In this document: piece by piece, positions 44,233-55,869 of the stretch | How positions within the stretch are numbered: position 1 is the first letter of the stretch | Layout of the letters: each line of letters begins with the position of its first letter | The notes under the pieces: generated by a model | The model's database searches: none | Told to the model about the DNA's origin: nothing | The model's input: the letters and a program-made list of their open reading frames with translations, nothing else | Position numbers and translations under genes: made by a program | DNA from: Gracilaria vermiculophylla | Taxonomy: Eukaryota > Rhodophyta > Florideophyceae > Gracilariales > Gracilariaceae | Assembly (NCBI GenBank): GCA_019155205.2 | Contig: JAHNZQ020000010.1 | Span: 1,418,511-1,482,510 of the forward strand | Direction of reading: 5' to 3' | DNA length: 64,000 nucleotides

Positions 44233-45611
44233 ACACCGAATCGGAAAGAAGCTCAGACTCCGAATCCGTGAACAGCTCCAGCTTGGAGGACAGAATACCT
44301 CCCAAGGAAAAGAGCAGAAGGGTCAGGAAGGTCGTCCCGCTTAACGACCTCTTTACCGAAGTGGTGGATTATGACACCTACAGGTTGAATCATCGCTCCA
44401 CTCATTACGACACGTCGATCGCTAAACGACTCACGAAGATCTAGCGCCGCATGGATATTCAAATGAAGAAGCACTCCTTCTCAGGCGAAGACCCCATCTC
44501 GGTGTTGAATTTTCTTAAGCGGTTCCGTTCAGCGTGTATCGCCAATGATGTCCATGAAGGTGCCGCCGTCTGGTGCTTTCAGTTCTACTTCACAGGCCAA
44601 GCGCACTCGCTGGTGCAGCCGCGCCTCACGAGATAGAGCACCATTGTGGATGATCCTTGAACGGAGATCTTGACGACATACCCGGAGGTATTCAATTTCC
44701 TCCTATAAAGGTACGTCACAGACAAGGTGATAGCCGATCCTGATGCTGAAGTCACCTCCTATAGGCGAAACAGGGGAATGACCGAGACAAAGTTCTCACA
44801 GATGCTGTGGACGAAGGCCATATGGTGTGGGAATGTGTACTCCGAACGGCGGTTAAAGTCGCTGTCTGTCGAGGGAATCTTTTCCTCGATACGCGCGAGG
44901 GTGTGTAATAATTTGGCTACGCACCCAACGACCATCTATTCGGAGTTAGCACGTTTCGCGGAATCCTATGGAGATACCCGTCGTGCCGCTCGTTGCAGCC
45001 ATGCTCCAGTTTTGGACAAAGCGGCAACCTCCAGGACCCGTCGGGCATCCGCCCTGACGTTGGACTCCAGCGCCTCGGAGGAGGTCGACGAGCTCACGCT
45101 CGTAAGAGAGCAAGAGGCCCTTGCCCTCACACACCCCTCCTCTCAGGGAGCACCGTCTAGGACGAGGACACCCTCGTCTGCCACTTTGCACGCCTCGGCA
45201 GGATCGTACAGGAGCGTCAGATTTGCGAACCCTCGATGCTACCTACCGCCTTGCCGGATTTGCTTGTCACGAGAGCCAGTACACTGTACGATTCTCCCCA
45301 CGGCAATGAGGGCCGCTATCCTGCAGGAACGGGAGAAAATCTTCCAGGCCCTGAAGGACACACCAAAGGAGAGCGGAAGTTATCGAACTGCGTATCTCGA
45401 CATCCGCTCCCCTCAAGGGAAAAACGGTTACCGTGCTCCACCGGGATTGCAGCCTGTCCCACTGTCACTTGCAAATGCAACAAAGGTGCCGGTGCCGAAG
45501 CCGGTTGCACGTCAAGGGAACACGTCGCATTGCGATGCACAACCGCAGGCGCCACCTTTGACTGAAACTCAGCCCCTCTCCAACCAGGAAAACCCTCAGA
45601 GCCACGCGTAG
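44233..45611 (+). pseudogene. gag: gypsy B gag, broken
   Basis: The frame is open right after the inverted LTR (charged, Ser-rich), passes a TAG near 44442 and then reads MDIQMKKHSFSGEDPISVL, the gag N-domain motif (S-G-x-D-P-x-x-V-L-x-F-L) also seen in gypsy C. More stops follow near 44634-44706. The frame 44727-45611 continues with a retroelement gag C-part and a CxxC-x4-H-C cluster (CRICLSREPVHC, about 45249-45284), a possible nucleic-acid-binding knuckle. The start codon is not clear because the leader is rearranged. Confidence 0.75.
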
Positions 45612-45787
45612 AGGCTCTGCGTGGCTCCTTACAATGGAGCCTCAGCTCTGCGGAGGTCACCTTTAGGAAACGGGGAGAAGCCGTCTGCTCCGTTAACGCA
45701 AAATCGGCGGGCTCTTCACTCCCGTTGGACCCATTCGACACCTTTGAGGATTTTGGTTCCGCGCTCCACCTTGAGAATTGAAAGGTA

Positions 45788-48700
45788 TTGGCCTGTATAA
45801 GATGTTCCTCGCTCGCCTCCACCACGGTGCGCGGTATCCTCGATACCGGAGCTGGCCCCAATCTGGTGCACGCCCACGTGCCCCCGCGGTCTGCTCTCGG
45901 ATCCCTGAGGACGGGCAAGCTCCCTACGGTGCGCGATGCCTCGCGTCGAGCATTGACCATCCTCGTCGCAATACCTCTCTACCTCCGGTTGAGCTTCTTA
46001 CAGGTGAAAGTGTGGTTCTTCGTGGCGACCAACGTGGCCGCACAATGCATATTGGGCACTTCCTTTGTGCATCGATATGTACGTGCAATCTACCCACGTT
46101 TGCGGAAGGTGGCGTTTCACGACGCTGCCCCTGTAGGTATCGTGTCTGCATCTCCATAATCGGAAGCCAACGCGCGTCACGTGGATAATCTTCCAAAGGA
46201 GACACAATCGAATAAGCTCCAAGTGGTAAAGTGCATCGAAATACCCGGGAGGAATCAGGCCGAAGTTTGGGTGCAGAACTCTGCATCTGGCCTTTCATTC
46301 CTACAGGGGAGTCCACACCTGATGACGAAGCAGCATTCCATGATGGCGAACGGTGTTATGGAAATAATACCGAACATTCCCTTCAGGGTGGAGCTCGCAA
46401 ACCTCAAGCAGTCGCCGTTACGGCTCCAGAAAGGAACTGTCGTCGGACTGGTACTACCCGCCCCTGCAGGACTGGAGCACCTTTCTCGATCCCAAGACCT
46501 GGCAGACGGCGATGTTAATGCCACCATGGAGGCTGAAGCGACTTTCTCGGCTTCAGAGGAAGAGAATCCTGCCATCTGGTAGGAAAAGCTCTAAATTGGC
46601 GATGATTTCGAAGGGTATCGCCATAGGATATTGGAGATGCTATCCGCCTTTGAAGACATGTGGTCTGATCGCTTGGGTCAGGTCAGCCTGGCCAAGCACT
46701 GGATCCAGCTCAAACCGGACGCGAAACCGGTACATCAACTCCCGATGAGGGCCGGACCCTTTGCGCGCAATTTTGAACTCGATGAGGTCCACCAGATGCT
46801 GGAGAAGGGCGTTTTGGAGCTTTTCAATTCCGAATGGGCCTCTCCGGTGGTGTTAGTCAAGAAGAAAGATGGCTCTCCAATGTTCTGTACTGACTGCAGA
46901 CGCCTCAACGAGGCGACGGTACGCGATTCGTACCCGATACCCCGTATGGATGAATGTATCGACTCCTTAGGCGATGCGTCCGTTTTCTCCACGCTGGATT
47001 CCAATAGTGGCTACTGGCAGATTGAGATGGACGACTCCGATAAGGATAAGACTACGTTCACCTCACACTGTGGGATCTTCAGATTCCTAAGGATGCCATT
47101 TGGGTTGAAGAATGCACCCACTACATTCCAACGAGCGGTGGACATTATCCCGTCAAAGTTGAAGTGGCAGTACGCCTTGGTGTATATCGATGACGCTATC
47201 ATATACTCCCGCAGCGTGCAGAAGCCCTCCATACTTGTGAAGCACGTGCTCCAACTCCTAAAAGGATGCTGGCCTCACCTTAAAGCTGGTGAAATGTTTC
47301 TTTTTCAAGTTTTCGGTGGACTTCCTGGGGCACGTTGTGCTCCCGGGCCGCCTATAGGTTTCTAGGAAAACTCAGAACGCCATTATGGATGCTCGCCGTC
47401 CCACAAACCAGACGGAGCTCCGCTCCTTCCTTGGGTTGTGTAACGTCTGCCGGAGGTTTGTACAGAACTTCTCCCATATAGCGGCGCCGTTAAATTGCCT
47501 CTTGAAGAGGGACATGCCGACGCAATTGGCTATCTTGACGGACGAGTAGTTTGAAGCCTTTTACACCCTGAAGAGGAGACTAATCGAACCACCGATCTTG
47601 ATACTTCTGAAACGGCACGGCCGAATGGTGCTGGACACTGACGCCTGTACATACCAGTTCGGATGTGCGCTCCTGCAGGAGCAACTAGAAGGTGGTCTTC
47701 ATTCCAACGGATACTGGAGTCGCAGCATTACACCTACAGAACGGAAATACTCCACATCGGAACGCGAATGTCTTGCCATCGTATAGGCAGTATTGCTTCT
47801 ACGCTTGTACCTCGAAGGCACGCGTTTCACCTTGAGGACGGAGTACGCACCACTGAACTGGATGCTGTCCTTGGCGGATGCTTCCTGTCGCCTGGAAAGG
47901 TGGAGGTTACGCCTTCTGGAGTTCGAGTTTGACGTCCTCCACCGTCCTGGCATAAAACGCCAGGCCGCGGATGCGCTCTCGCGAATTTCCACCGATGGGG
48001 AAGATAAAACACATTTGGAGGACAAAATCCCATGTCTGGCTATCCAAGAAGCCAATAGGAAAGAAGGATCCGATGGAGAATTTTTGGAATGCTGTGAACC
48101 AGGAGGAAAGTATTGTGGACTCCCTGAGGCGATGGCTCTTGTTGAGGAGGATAATAAAGATCTCCTCATTACCGTGGCGGAGTTCCTGAAGGAACAGGGT
48201 ACGGATGCGTACTGCAAGGAGTGCCTCGCCACTGTGGGGAGTTTGACATCTTCATTCGACGTCGACCGAGACGGCGTACTCGAATGCCACGCCCCCCTGG
48301 ATGGAGCTCTCCAAAAAGCGGTCCCAACGACGCTACGGGCGAGAGTGTTGTATCTCTCGCACTATCCTCGCCTTGCCAGGCACCACAGTCGTTCTCGGAT
48401 GTACTTCACCATGCGGAGGGAGTTCTATTGGCCGAACATGACTAATGCCGCCTTCCAAACGGTGGCGAATTGCTGTTCCTGCGCTACCGCTTGGAGAAGT
48501 ATACGGAAACACCGGACGCCGCTCACGCTCTTCCCACCTTCAGGACCGTTGGAGTTCGTGGCTATGGACATATTGGGTTCTCTTCCCAAGACGAAGCGAG
48601 GGCACCGATTTATCCTTGTGATCACGGTTCGTTTCTCTAAGATCACATGCCATACCCCTCCGGATCACCACTGCAGCAGTGATTGCCAACGCCTTTCTCG

Positions 48701-50017
48701 AGCATCGGGTATACCCCTACGGGATACCGTCGTACCTGCTTACGGAAAATGGCCCCCAGTTCGCGGCGCAGCTCTTCAGCGCCGTCTCCGGAATGCTGGA
48801 GATGAAGCAGTTGTTTACAACTGCTTGTCAACCCCAGACCAACAGCGAGGCGGAATGGTTCCAACAGAATCATCGCCATGAGGCTGAAGCACTACGTCGC
48901 GGACCACCAGAACGATTGGGATGCATATGTGGGCCCCCTTACGTATGCATACAACCAGCAGATGCACCGCTCCACGGGGACCGCTCCTTTCAATCTGGTG
49001 CTCTCGCGCATCCCGCCAAGTGCTGTCATCGTGGCACGCGCCACGGCGCACCCGGCGGATGGGCTACAGGTGCCAACAGCGGCGCAAGCCAAACGCTCCA
49101 TCCTTAGGCGATATGAGAGCGCACTCTCCTTTGCAATGGAGAGACTAAACGCCTCGTAGAGGAGAGACAAGCAGGAAATCGACCGGAAGGTGATGGAACG
49201 CCCTCACCTGAAGGACGTTGAAGAGGTTTTCCTCGACAAACCCAGGGAAATATGCGACGAGCCGCCGGACGTCACGCGCAAGTTAGCGCCGCCCACCTGA
49301 GAGCCCTACAAAGTCCTGGCCACCTATAGGGATACTGTCGTCATTGAGGTGATCGGGTTCAGAGATGTTGTCTCCCGTGATAGGGTGACAAAAGTCCTGA
49401 CGCCCAATCTCTCAGGAATGCCCGCCACCCCACCTCAGGGGCAACGCGCGGAACGTTCTCTTCCGACCACCTCAGGCGCGACGACACCACGGGATACTGG
49501 GAACCGCATTACCTCTCTCGGTGCACCATTACCAGAGGCTCCCGATGCCATTTTAACCCCTGAACGTGACATCCTCTACGCGGTGGACCATATCGTCTCC
49601 CATCGACAAGACCCTGCAGGAATACTGTACGGCGTCCGCTGGTATGGGTACACCTCGAAGGATGACACGGAAGAACCTCCGGAACATATCCCTGAGAACG
49701 TTTTTAGGCGATACCAAGCCATTCTCGTGCGGAAACGCCTCTCCACATCGGCGCTTCCGTTTAGGAGAGGGGAAGCAGGCCCCCCACCGGAGATGTTTTT
49801 CGTCTCCGCCATCTATCCCATACCTGGAGTTATCGTTTTTGCCTCGAGGATGCTGTTGCTCGCTTTTCGCATGCTCTCACGGCAGCACTTCGTGTCATTG
49901 AGCACGCAAGCACGGCCGGAGTCATATTGGACCTACCGTTCATGGAGTTTCTGCTCCATCCGAAGGATCTTTTATTCGCCAGGGTTCCATCACCTACAGG
50001 TCACCGAATCGCGTTAA
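45788..50017 (+). pseudogene. pol: gypsy B pol (protease-RT-RNase H-integrase-chromodomain), broken
   Basis: In order: protease with ILDTGAGPN (about 45836-45862); a linker at 46181-46582; RT at 46631-47365 with CTDCRRLNEATVRDSYPIP, GYWQIEMDD and YIDDAIIYS (catalytic, about 47182-47208); RNase H from about 47620 (LDTDACTYQFGCALL, a TAG near 47784, then LRTEYAPLNWML). The integrase zinc region (SHYPRLARHHS...CCSCA) lies at about 48355-48490 and its core at about 48550-48840, frame-shifted near 48650-48680. A later frame to 49159 carries the TYAYNQQMHRSTG motif. The end, 49349-50017, holds a chromodomain-like segment (YAVDHIVSHRQDPAGILYGV...EEPPEHIPENVFRRY, about 49575-49710). RT before integrase plus chromodomain is the chromovirus pattern of Ty3/gypsy. 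Confidence 0.9.
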
Positions 50018-51328
50018 ATACTTCGCTTCGAGGTGTGCTTTCGCCGTGAGCGCTTGGCTATCGAAGAACACCGACAGGCTTTCCTTAATGGCCACCATCG
50101 AGGCTTGGTCTGCCCGGGCCTTGTGGAGCTCTAAGACCCAAGCACGGGCCTCGCGCAGAGCCTCTACAGCAGAGGCCGGAGCAGGACTGTCTGTCACCAG
50201 GCACGCCTGCACCATCTTCTGGAAGGCAGCCTCCAGAGCCCCATAGGAGACTCCTCCCGACGGTACACCCTATGCGGCCACCTCCGTTGAAGGTGCAACA
50301 ACCGCCACGGGGTGAGCCGCGGACGGCGGACCAGCTGGGACAGGGGCACCCCAACGGGACTCCACAGGCTCTGTAGTGGAGGTTGGGAAAGCCCAGGACG
50401 GATTCGGTGACGCCGGAGGTGACGGCGGTGCGGGAACTGGAATGCTTTGCAGGCGAGGCCGAAGAAGAAGCGCGGGGACGCTCCACAATCGGGGTTGCAC
50501 CACTGGGGCCGAAGGTACCGGGACAGGAGCAATCTCATCCTCTTCCACAGGAGACACGGCGGCTTCCACTGCGGGAGCAATCGGCACTGCGGCGGGCAGC
50601 GGAGTTATCACCTCAGGATGTGCGCCCATGTCCTGGGACGGAGCCGGTAGCCGACGGGGCGCATCATGTGCCAGGCTCTCCATCAAGGGATCGTAGTCGG
50701 GAACTCAGAGCCAGGGCATCTGAGGAACCCGAGAAGGCGCCAGACGGGGAAAGGCAGGGTATGCTCGTCCGTCGTCGTCTCCATTAGGACTCCGCACAAT
50801 GGGGTGGAACTTGTCCTCACCGTAATCGTACCAGAGGAAACCCGGCGTGTCATTCCACGCCACCTGGAGGTTGTAATCCAACAGCGTCTCGGCCTCTACC
50901 TTACTCCATGCGGTGCCCTTAACAAGGTTTTGGATGCCAATAGAGCGCTGGACCCGGATGATGGACGCCGACAAGGGGAACAAACGCCCGGCGATTGGCT
51001 GATACGACGAGTCCCAGTAGAGGCGGCCGTCGCGTCATCAAGTATAGGAGGTCACGTCTTCGTCCGCTGCTTGGAGATACGCCATCAGGGTGTCGACCGC
51101 GAACTCCGTCAAGGCGACCAACATGAAAAACCGCCCTAGGGAGTCATGGGGATCCAGGACCTCGGAGGTGTGATACGAAAAGGTCATGGGCGACGCCACG
51201 CAGAGGTGCGGAATTACCCAATGGTCCGTTCAGGAGTCACTCACCTTGAGGTAGTACTTCGGACGCTGCCCGGAAGTCATGTCATGGAATTCCGTGTTAT
51301 GCCACCCACAGAAGTATCCGAAAGCTGT
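49994..51328 (-). pseudogene. Antisense accessory frame of gypsy B, 3' part
   Basis: One frame stays readable on the minus strand from 51328 to the stop at 49994, about 445 codons, with only a few stops (TGA near 51240, TGA TGA near 51030, TGA near 50705 and TAG near 50270). It has a Trp/Tyr-rich part (WHNTEFHDMTSGQRPKYYL, LLDYNLQVAWNDTPGFLWY), a Pro/Val/Ala-rich linker (about 50680-50270) and an Ala-rich helical end (VEALREARAWVLELHKAR). No family recognised. It lies downstream of pol on the opposite strand and overlaps the last 24 bases of pol. Antisense frames between pol and the 3' LTR are known in some plant Ty3/gypsy lineages (Tat group). Copia B cuts its upstream part. Confidence 0.55.
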
Positions 51329-51551
51329 TGATGACAATAGTGAATTGTTTGCATGAGTTAATTTTTTACATGCTTATTTACATTCTATACATTCTGTTAA
51401 CAGGTATCTCGTTAGATTGAATTTTCATGTGCGCTGATGATATCCAGAAGATATTTTGTTCTCACTATGTCCCTTGAGGACTATATAAGAACCATTCTGG
51501 TTGTCTTGTGGGTAAAGATAAGTGACATGCTGATTTACAAACCTGTAAAAG
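51329..51551 (+). repeat. 5' LTR of copia B
   Basis: 223 bp starting TGATGACAATAG and ending CCTGTAAAAG. It holds a TATA-like GACTATATAAGAACC (about 51479-51493). The right end was set by comparison with the 3' LTR, and does not show the usual CA. Confidence 0.88.
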
Positions 51552-51565
51552 GTTATGGGCCCAGA
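51551..51565 (+). other. Primer-binding site of copia B, initiator-tRNA-Met half molecule
   Basis: GGTTATGGGCCCAG directly follows the LTR and is the complement, with about one mismatch, of the initiator methionine tRNA anticodon stem-loop (CUGGGCUCAUAACC). Drosophila copia primes from such an internal tRNA half. Confidence 0.75.
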
Positions 51566-51622
51566 CTCTGTTCAACTGTTGTGAGTTTTATTCGTCTTGT
51601 TTATGCTGCTCAAATTTCTACT

Positions 51623-52390
51623 ATGAACCTCCTAGGTAATTCTCAGTCGTCCGTAGGAATTAATATTCAGAAGGTTCGTCTACCTTTGCTCATTTTGTCG
51701 AACTACTTTATGTGGTCCAAGAAGTTCGAAGTTGTTTTGAAGATCAAAGGGCTGTGGGCTATCCTCAACGGGACTGAGCAAGAGCCCGGACTGCAGGATC
51801 CTGGATACGATAAGTCTGCCCATAGAAGAGACACAGCATTGTCTACCATCCTTCTCTTGGTACACGATTCTTGTTTTGCTCCTATCATGGAGATGACGGA
51901 GCCCTCCGAGGTTTGGAGGACTTCGAAGTCACAGTACCAGATTGTTAGTCAGGCCAGCCGAGATGCTCTTCAGGATAAGCATCAGAGTATGAAGATGTCG
52001 AACGACGGGTCTGTCCTGCAGTACCGTGCTCGTTTGACAGAGCTTGAGTCGACCCTCATTGAAATTTGTTACTCTTTTGATGATCCGGAAAAGCTTCGAG
52101 CGTTGCTTAGAGGGCTAAGCGAGGAGTTCCAGGTAACTGCAGAAGTAATTCGAGGCATGGAAAAGACTTTACCGGATGCTGTGGCTCTCCTGATTTCCAA
52201 GGAAGCGTTTGTTCAGAAGAATGTGTCTGCAGGGGACGGTGCGAGAGCACTAAATGTCAGAAGTAGCTCTTCGAGGAAGAGGAAGGTCAAGTGTCACTAC
52301 TGCGGCAAGTTTAACCACAAGAAGGCTGACTGCTATGACAACCCAGAGAGCCCTAAGTACCTTCCGAAACATCGTGTTACTGAGATTTAA
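51623..52390 (+). CDS. gag: copia B gag
   Basis: 255 aa, intact, from the ATG at 51623; the frame is open upstream through the LTR but gag normally starts after the primer site. Residues about 1-190 resemble copia gag (LSNYFMWSKKFEVVLKIKGLW, ALLRGLSEEFQ). A CCHC zinc knuckle is near the C-terminus: CHYCGKFNHKKADC (C-x2-C-x4-H-x4-C). Gag forms the virus-like particle and the knuckle binds element RNA. The stop at 52388-52390 separates it from pol, so pol would need a frame change or is simply broken. Confidence 0.85.
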   Translation: MNLLGNSQSSVGINIQKVRLPLLILSNYFMWSKKFEVVLKIKGLWAILNGTEQEPGLQDPGYDKSAHRRDTALSTILLLVHDSCFAPIMEMTEPSEVWRTSKSQYQIVSQASRDALQDKHQSMKMSNDGSVLQYRARLTELESTLIEICYSFDDPEKLRALLRGLSEEFQVTAEVIRGMEKTLPDAVALLISKEAFVQKNVSAGDGARALNVRSSSSRKRKVKCHYCGKFNHKKADCYDNPESPKYLPKHRVTEI

Positions 52391-55300
52391 AAAAACAAGG
52401 ACGCTGGGGGCGCTGATTGTGCCTTACATGTTGCAAGGGGTCTTGTTGCTGGTATCACTGGATCTTCCGGAAAGTGGTTCATTGACTCCGGTGCTACCGA
52501 GCGTATGTGTAACAAATCAGATGGATTTATCTCTGGTGTGGTCCCGTCCTCGAAAGTTCACGTAGATATCGGAAATAAAACGAAGCTAGATGTAAAGGGG
52601 AAAGGCACTGTTCCGTGCATTGCAATTGTACCTGGCAAAGCAATGCATCTAAACCTTACGGAGTACAATTTGTGCCGAACCTCAGATGTAATCTACTGTC
52701 AGTCAGATCCCTACAGAGAAAAGGTTACAACGTTCTCTTTGTAACGGAAGAAGGAGGCCGAAGACTTTGTAAGGTGTGCTATCCGAAATCTATAGAGACT
52801 GTTCTTGTCGCGATCGAAAATCATGAGCATGGACTTTATGAAGTGGTTGTGCGTCCGAGTCTTGGCCTCAATCCCAACAAAGCACTGATCACGGCATCCG
52901 TACCTGAGAGAACGACACTATGGCACAATCGTCTTGGTCACATTTGCGCAGCCCATTTGAGAGCAACTGTTCCCTTGGTTGATGGTGTTCGCCTCACGAA
53001 TATTTGTGACCGGGAAACTTGTGAATCATGCCAAATGTCGAAATAAGTTCGAGACATAAGACCTAGAGTGAATCGTGATCGATGAAAAGAACCTGGTGAA
53101 CTCGTACAATCAGATGTTGTAGGTTCAGTGAAATGGACATCTTTTGGTGGAACAAACTATTATGTTACTTTGTACGATGAGTTCAATGCATACTCTCTTG
53201 TTCGATTCAAGAATCGTTGCTCAAAAGTACAGGCCTCTGTTAAAGAAATGATTGTGGAAATTGAAGCACTATGCCGGAAGCCAGTCAGGGCAATTCGTAT
53301 GGACAATGCCAAGGAGTATCTATCTCACAAGTTGCAGAATTGGCTGAAGCAAGGAGGAATACTTTCTGAACCAGCCGCTCCGTACAGCCCCGAGTCGAAC
53401 GGGAAAGCTGAACGGCTGAACAGGACCCTGAACAACGCTGCCAGGGCAATGATGTATAATCCGCCCGAAGGAATTCGTAGAGAGCGATTGTGAGCAGAAG
53501 CTGTATCCACCGCTAACTTCTTGAGAAACCGAACGTTTTCTAGTGCTGTGACGACTGGCAAAACCCCCTCTGAAGCATTTCGCAATATGGAACCGAAGAT
53601 GTCCTACATTAGGATATTCGGATGCACGGCATACGTTCATATTTCTAAGAAGCTCAGGAGTGGTACGTTTGCGGCGACAGCGAGAAAAGGGGCCCTGGTT
53701 GGTTTTGAGAGGGGTAATTCTTATAAAGTCTTTTACCCTGAGTCAGGAAGTTTTGTTATCTCTCGTGATGTGAAGTTTGGTGAACGAAGTTTTGGTTGGA
53801 AGACTGAGAATGAAAACGAAGACGCCCAGGAATCTTTGGACTTGGACTCCCTTTTTGATGATTTGGAATATGGAACGGAAGAGATCGATATGGATGTCCT
53901 TTTACTGAAGGAGATGTGGGAGAAGAATCTACTGGACCTGAAGGCGAAGACAGCAATCCAACTGAATCTGATGTTCTTGTTGAACCCCTACTTGGGAGAT
54001 CTTCTCGTCAGCGTTCTGCACCCTTGCGCTATTCACCTGAGAGCTTCATTGCAAACTGCCTGTTAGGAATTACAGATAACAATCTCTCACATTCGTTTGA
54101 GAAGGCTATGCAGTCACCTGAGAGAGAGCAATGGTGGTTGGCAATGGCGCATGAAGTGAATAATCTACGAGGGAGAGATGTCATCGAATTGGTCATCTGT
54201 CCGCCGCATGTCGTTCCGATTGACTGCCGTTGGGTCTTCGTACGTAAGCACAACTTTTGTGGTGTGGTTTCGATATACATATCCCTAATAGTGGCGAAGG
54301 GGTTCATGCAGAGATTTAGGATTGATTACGGCGAAATATTTTCTCCCGTCGCGAAGTATGCTACTGTGAGGCTGGTACTTTCGATCATTGTTGACCAAGG
54401 GAGGGAATTCACTCGTCTAGACGTCAAAGCTGCATTTTTATACGGCAAGTTAGATGAAGAGCTCTACATGAAACAGTTCCCAGGCTTTGAGGTCCAAGGA
54501 AATGAAGATCAAGTGCTTAAATTCAAACGCGCCATATACGGCTTGAAGTAGGCATGAAGAGCGTTTCGTAACTTCGTTTACCCTATCCTACTCAAGTCTG
54601 GCTTCAAATGCTCTCAAGGAGATCCAGCTCTATAAATTTTGGAATTTAATTCCTCTTTGGTAGTACTTTTCATCTATGTGGATGATATTCTCGTTGCCTC
54701 TCAGAGTTCAAAGATTTTGGCGAAGGTCATATCGTTCTTATAGAGATATGTAGATCTTCGTGTCGACAAGGATGACACTAAGTTCCTTGGGATGACTGTA
54801 GCTCGCGGCACAGATGGCACATTGAAGGTTCACAATGCGAGCATTATCGCTCATCTTTTGGATCTGTTTGGCATGCAATCTTGTGCACCAGAGAAGCCTC
54901 ACATGATCTTCCGCTATGCGTTGGATGAAGTGCGGGATGAAGAAGTAAGAGGGCTTTCGTACAAGGAACTTATTGGCGCTCTGATATACCTCTCGAACAC
55001 TTGTCGACCAGATATTGCATTCTCTGTAAGCTATCTAAGCCGCTGCATGGATACCTTTGGTGAACAACATTGGAGGGATGCGAAACGGGTTTTGAGGTAT
55101 CTGAAGGGCCCCAAAGATGTAGGCTTGATGTTTGTTCAACGTGTTGACAGTATGAAAGGGTTTTCTGATTCTGATTCTGATTTTGCAGGTGATACCACCG
55201 ATCGTAAGTCAGCTACAGGTTTCGTGTTTATCAACTCTAGTGCAGCTGTTTGTTGGCGGTCGAAGAAGCAATATCTTGTGACGTAATCTACAGTTGAAGC

Positions 55301-55634
55301 TGAATATGTCTCTGTCTCTAATGCAGTACGAGAAGCTCTTTGGCTCCGTTCACTTATGACCGAACTTAGACTTTGGGCCGAGAAAGGTATGGGGATTGGT
55401 TGTGATAATCAAGGAGCAATCCGTCTAAGTAACGACACGGTGTGCAGTGAACGTACGAAGCACGTATATATTCGGTACCATTTTCTTCGCGACCATGTGA
55501 AACGAGGAGATGTTTGTTTGGAATACGTTGAGACTCATGTCACGACTGTAGATATATTAACGAAACCAGTTGATGCTGCCACTCACAATAATCATTGCCA
55601 TGGTATAGGTCTTGACATGAGAAAGACTGTCTAG
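52391..55634 (+). pseudogene. pol: copia B pol (protease-integrase-RT-RNase H), several stops
   Basis: Protease with WFIDSGATERMCN (about 52470-52508); pre-integrase LWHNRLGHICAAHL...CDRETCESCQMSK (about 52919-53043, H-x-H and C-x2-C zinc ligands). The integrase core has IRMDNAKEYLS (about 53293-53325) and PYSPESNGKAERLNRTLN (about 53380-53433). RT follows with ARGFMQRF-like AKGFMQRF, FTRLDVKAAFLYGKLDEELYM (about 54409-54471), a TAG at about 54549, and the active site IYVDDILVAS (about 54673-54702). RNase H shows GDTTDRKSATGFVFI, a TAA after KKQYLVT (55286), STVEAEYVS and DNQGAIRLSND. Lesions: stops near 53044, 53493, 54066, 54551, 54636 and 55284 and frame changes. Integrase before RT is the copia order. 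Confidence 0.9.
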
Positions 55635-55646
55635 AATGAGGGGAAG

Positions 55647-55869
55647 TGATGTTAATAGTGAATTGTTTTGCATGAAGGAATTGTTTACATGCTTATTTAC
55701 ATTTATACGTTCTGTTTACAGGTATCTCGTCAGATTGAATTGTCATGAGCGCTGATGATATCTAGAGGATATTTTGATCGAACTACGTCCCTCGAGGACT
55801 AAATAAGAACCATTCTGGTTGTTTTGCGAGTAAAGATAAGTGACAAGCTGATTTAAAAACCTGTAAAAG
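55647..55869 (+). repeat. 3' LTR of copia B
   Basis: 223 bp, same length as the 5' LTR with scattered substitutions, preceded by the purine tract ending GAGGGGAAG at 55646. Confidence 0.88.

Larger units (their letters stand above)
51329..55869 (+). mobile_element. Ty1/copia retrotransposon B, nested in gypsy B
   Basis: 4.5 kb with 223-bp LTRs (51329-51551 and 55647-55869), a primer-binding site, gag, pol and a purine tract (GAGGGGAAG) before the 3' LTR. It interrupts the antisense frame of gypsy B. No matching 5-bp target duplication is visible (GCTGT left, CGGTA right). Coding regions have few stops, so it is younger than gypsy B. Confidence 0.93.
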
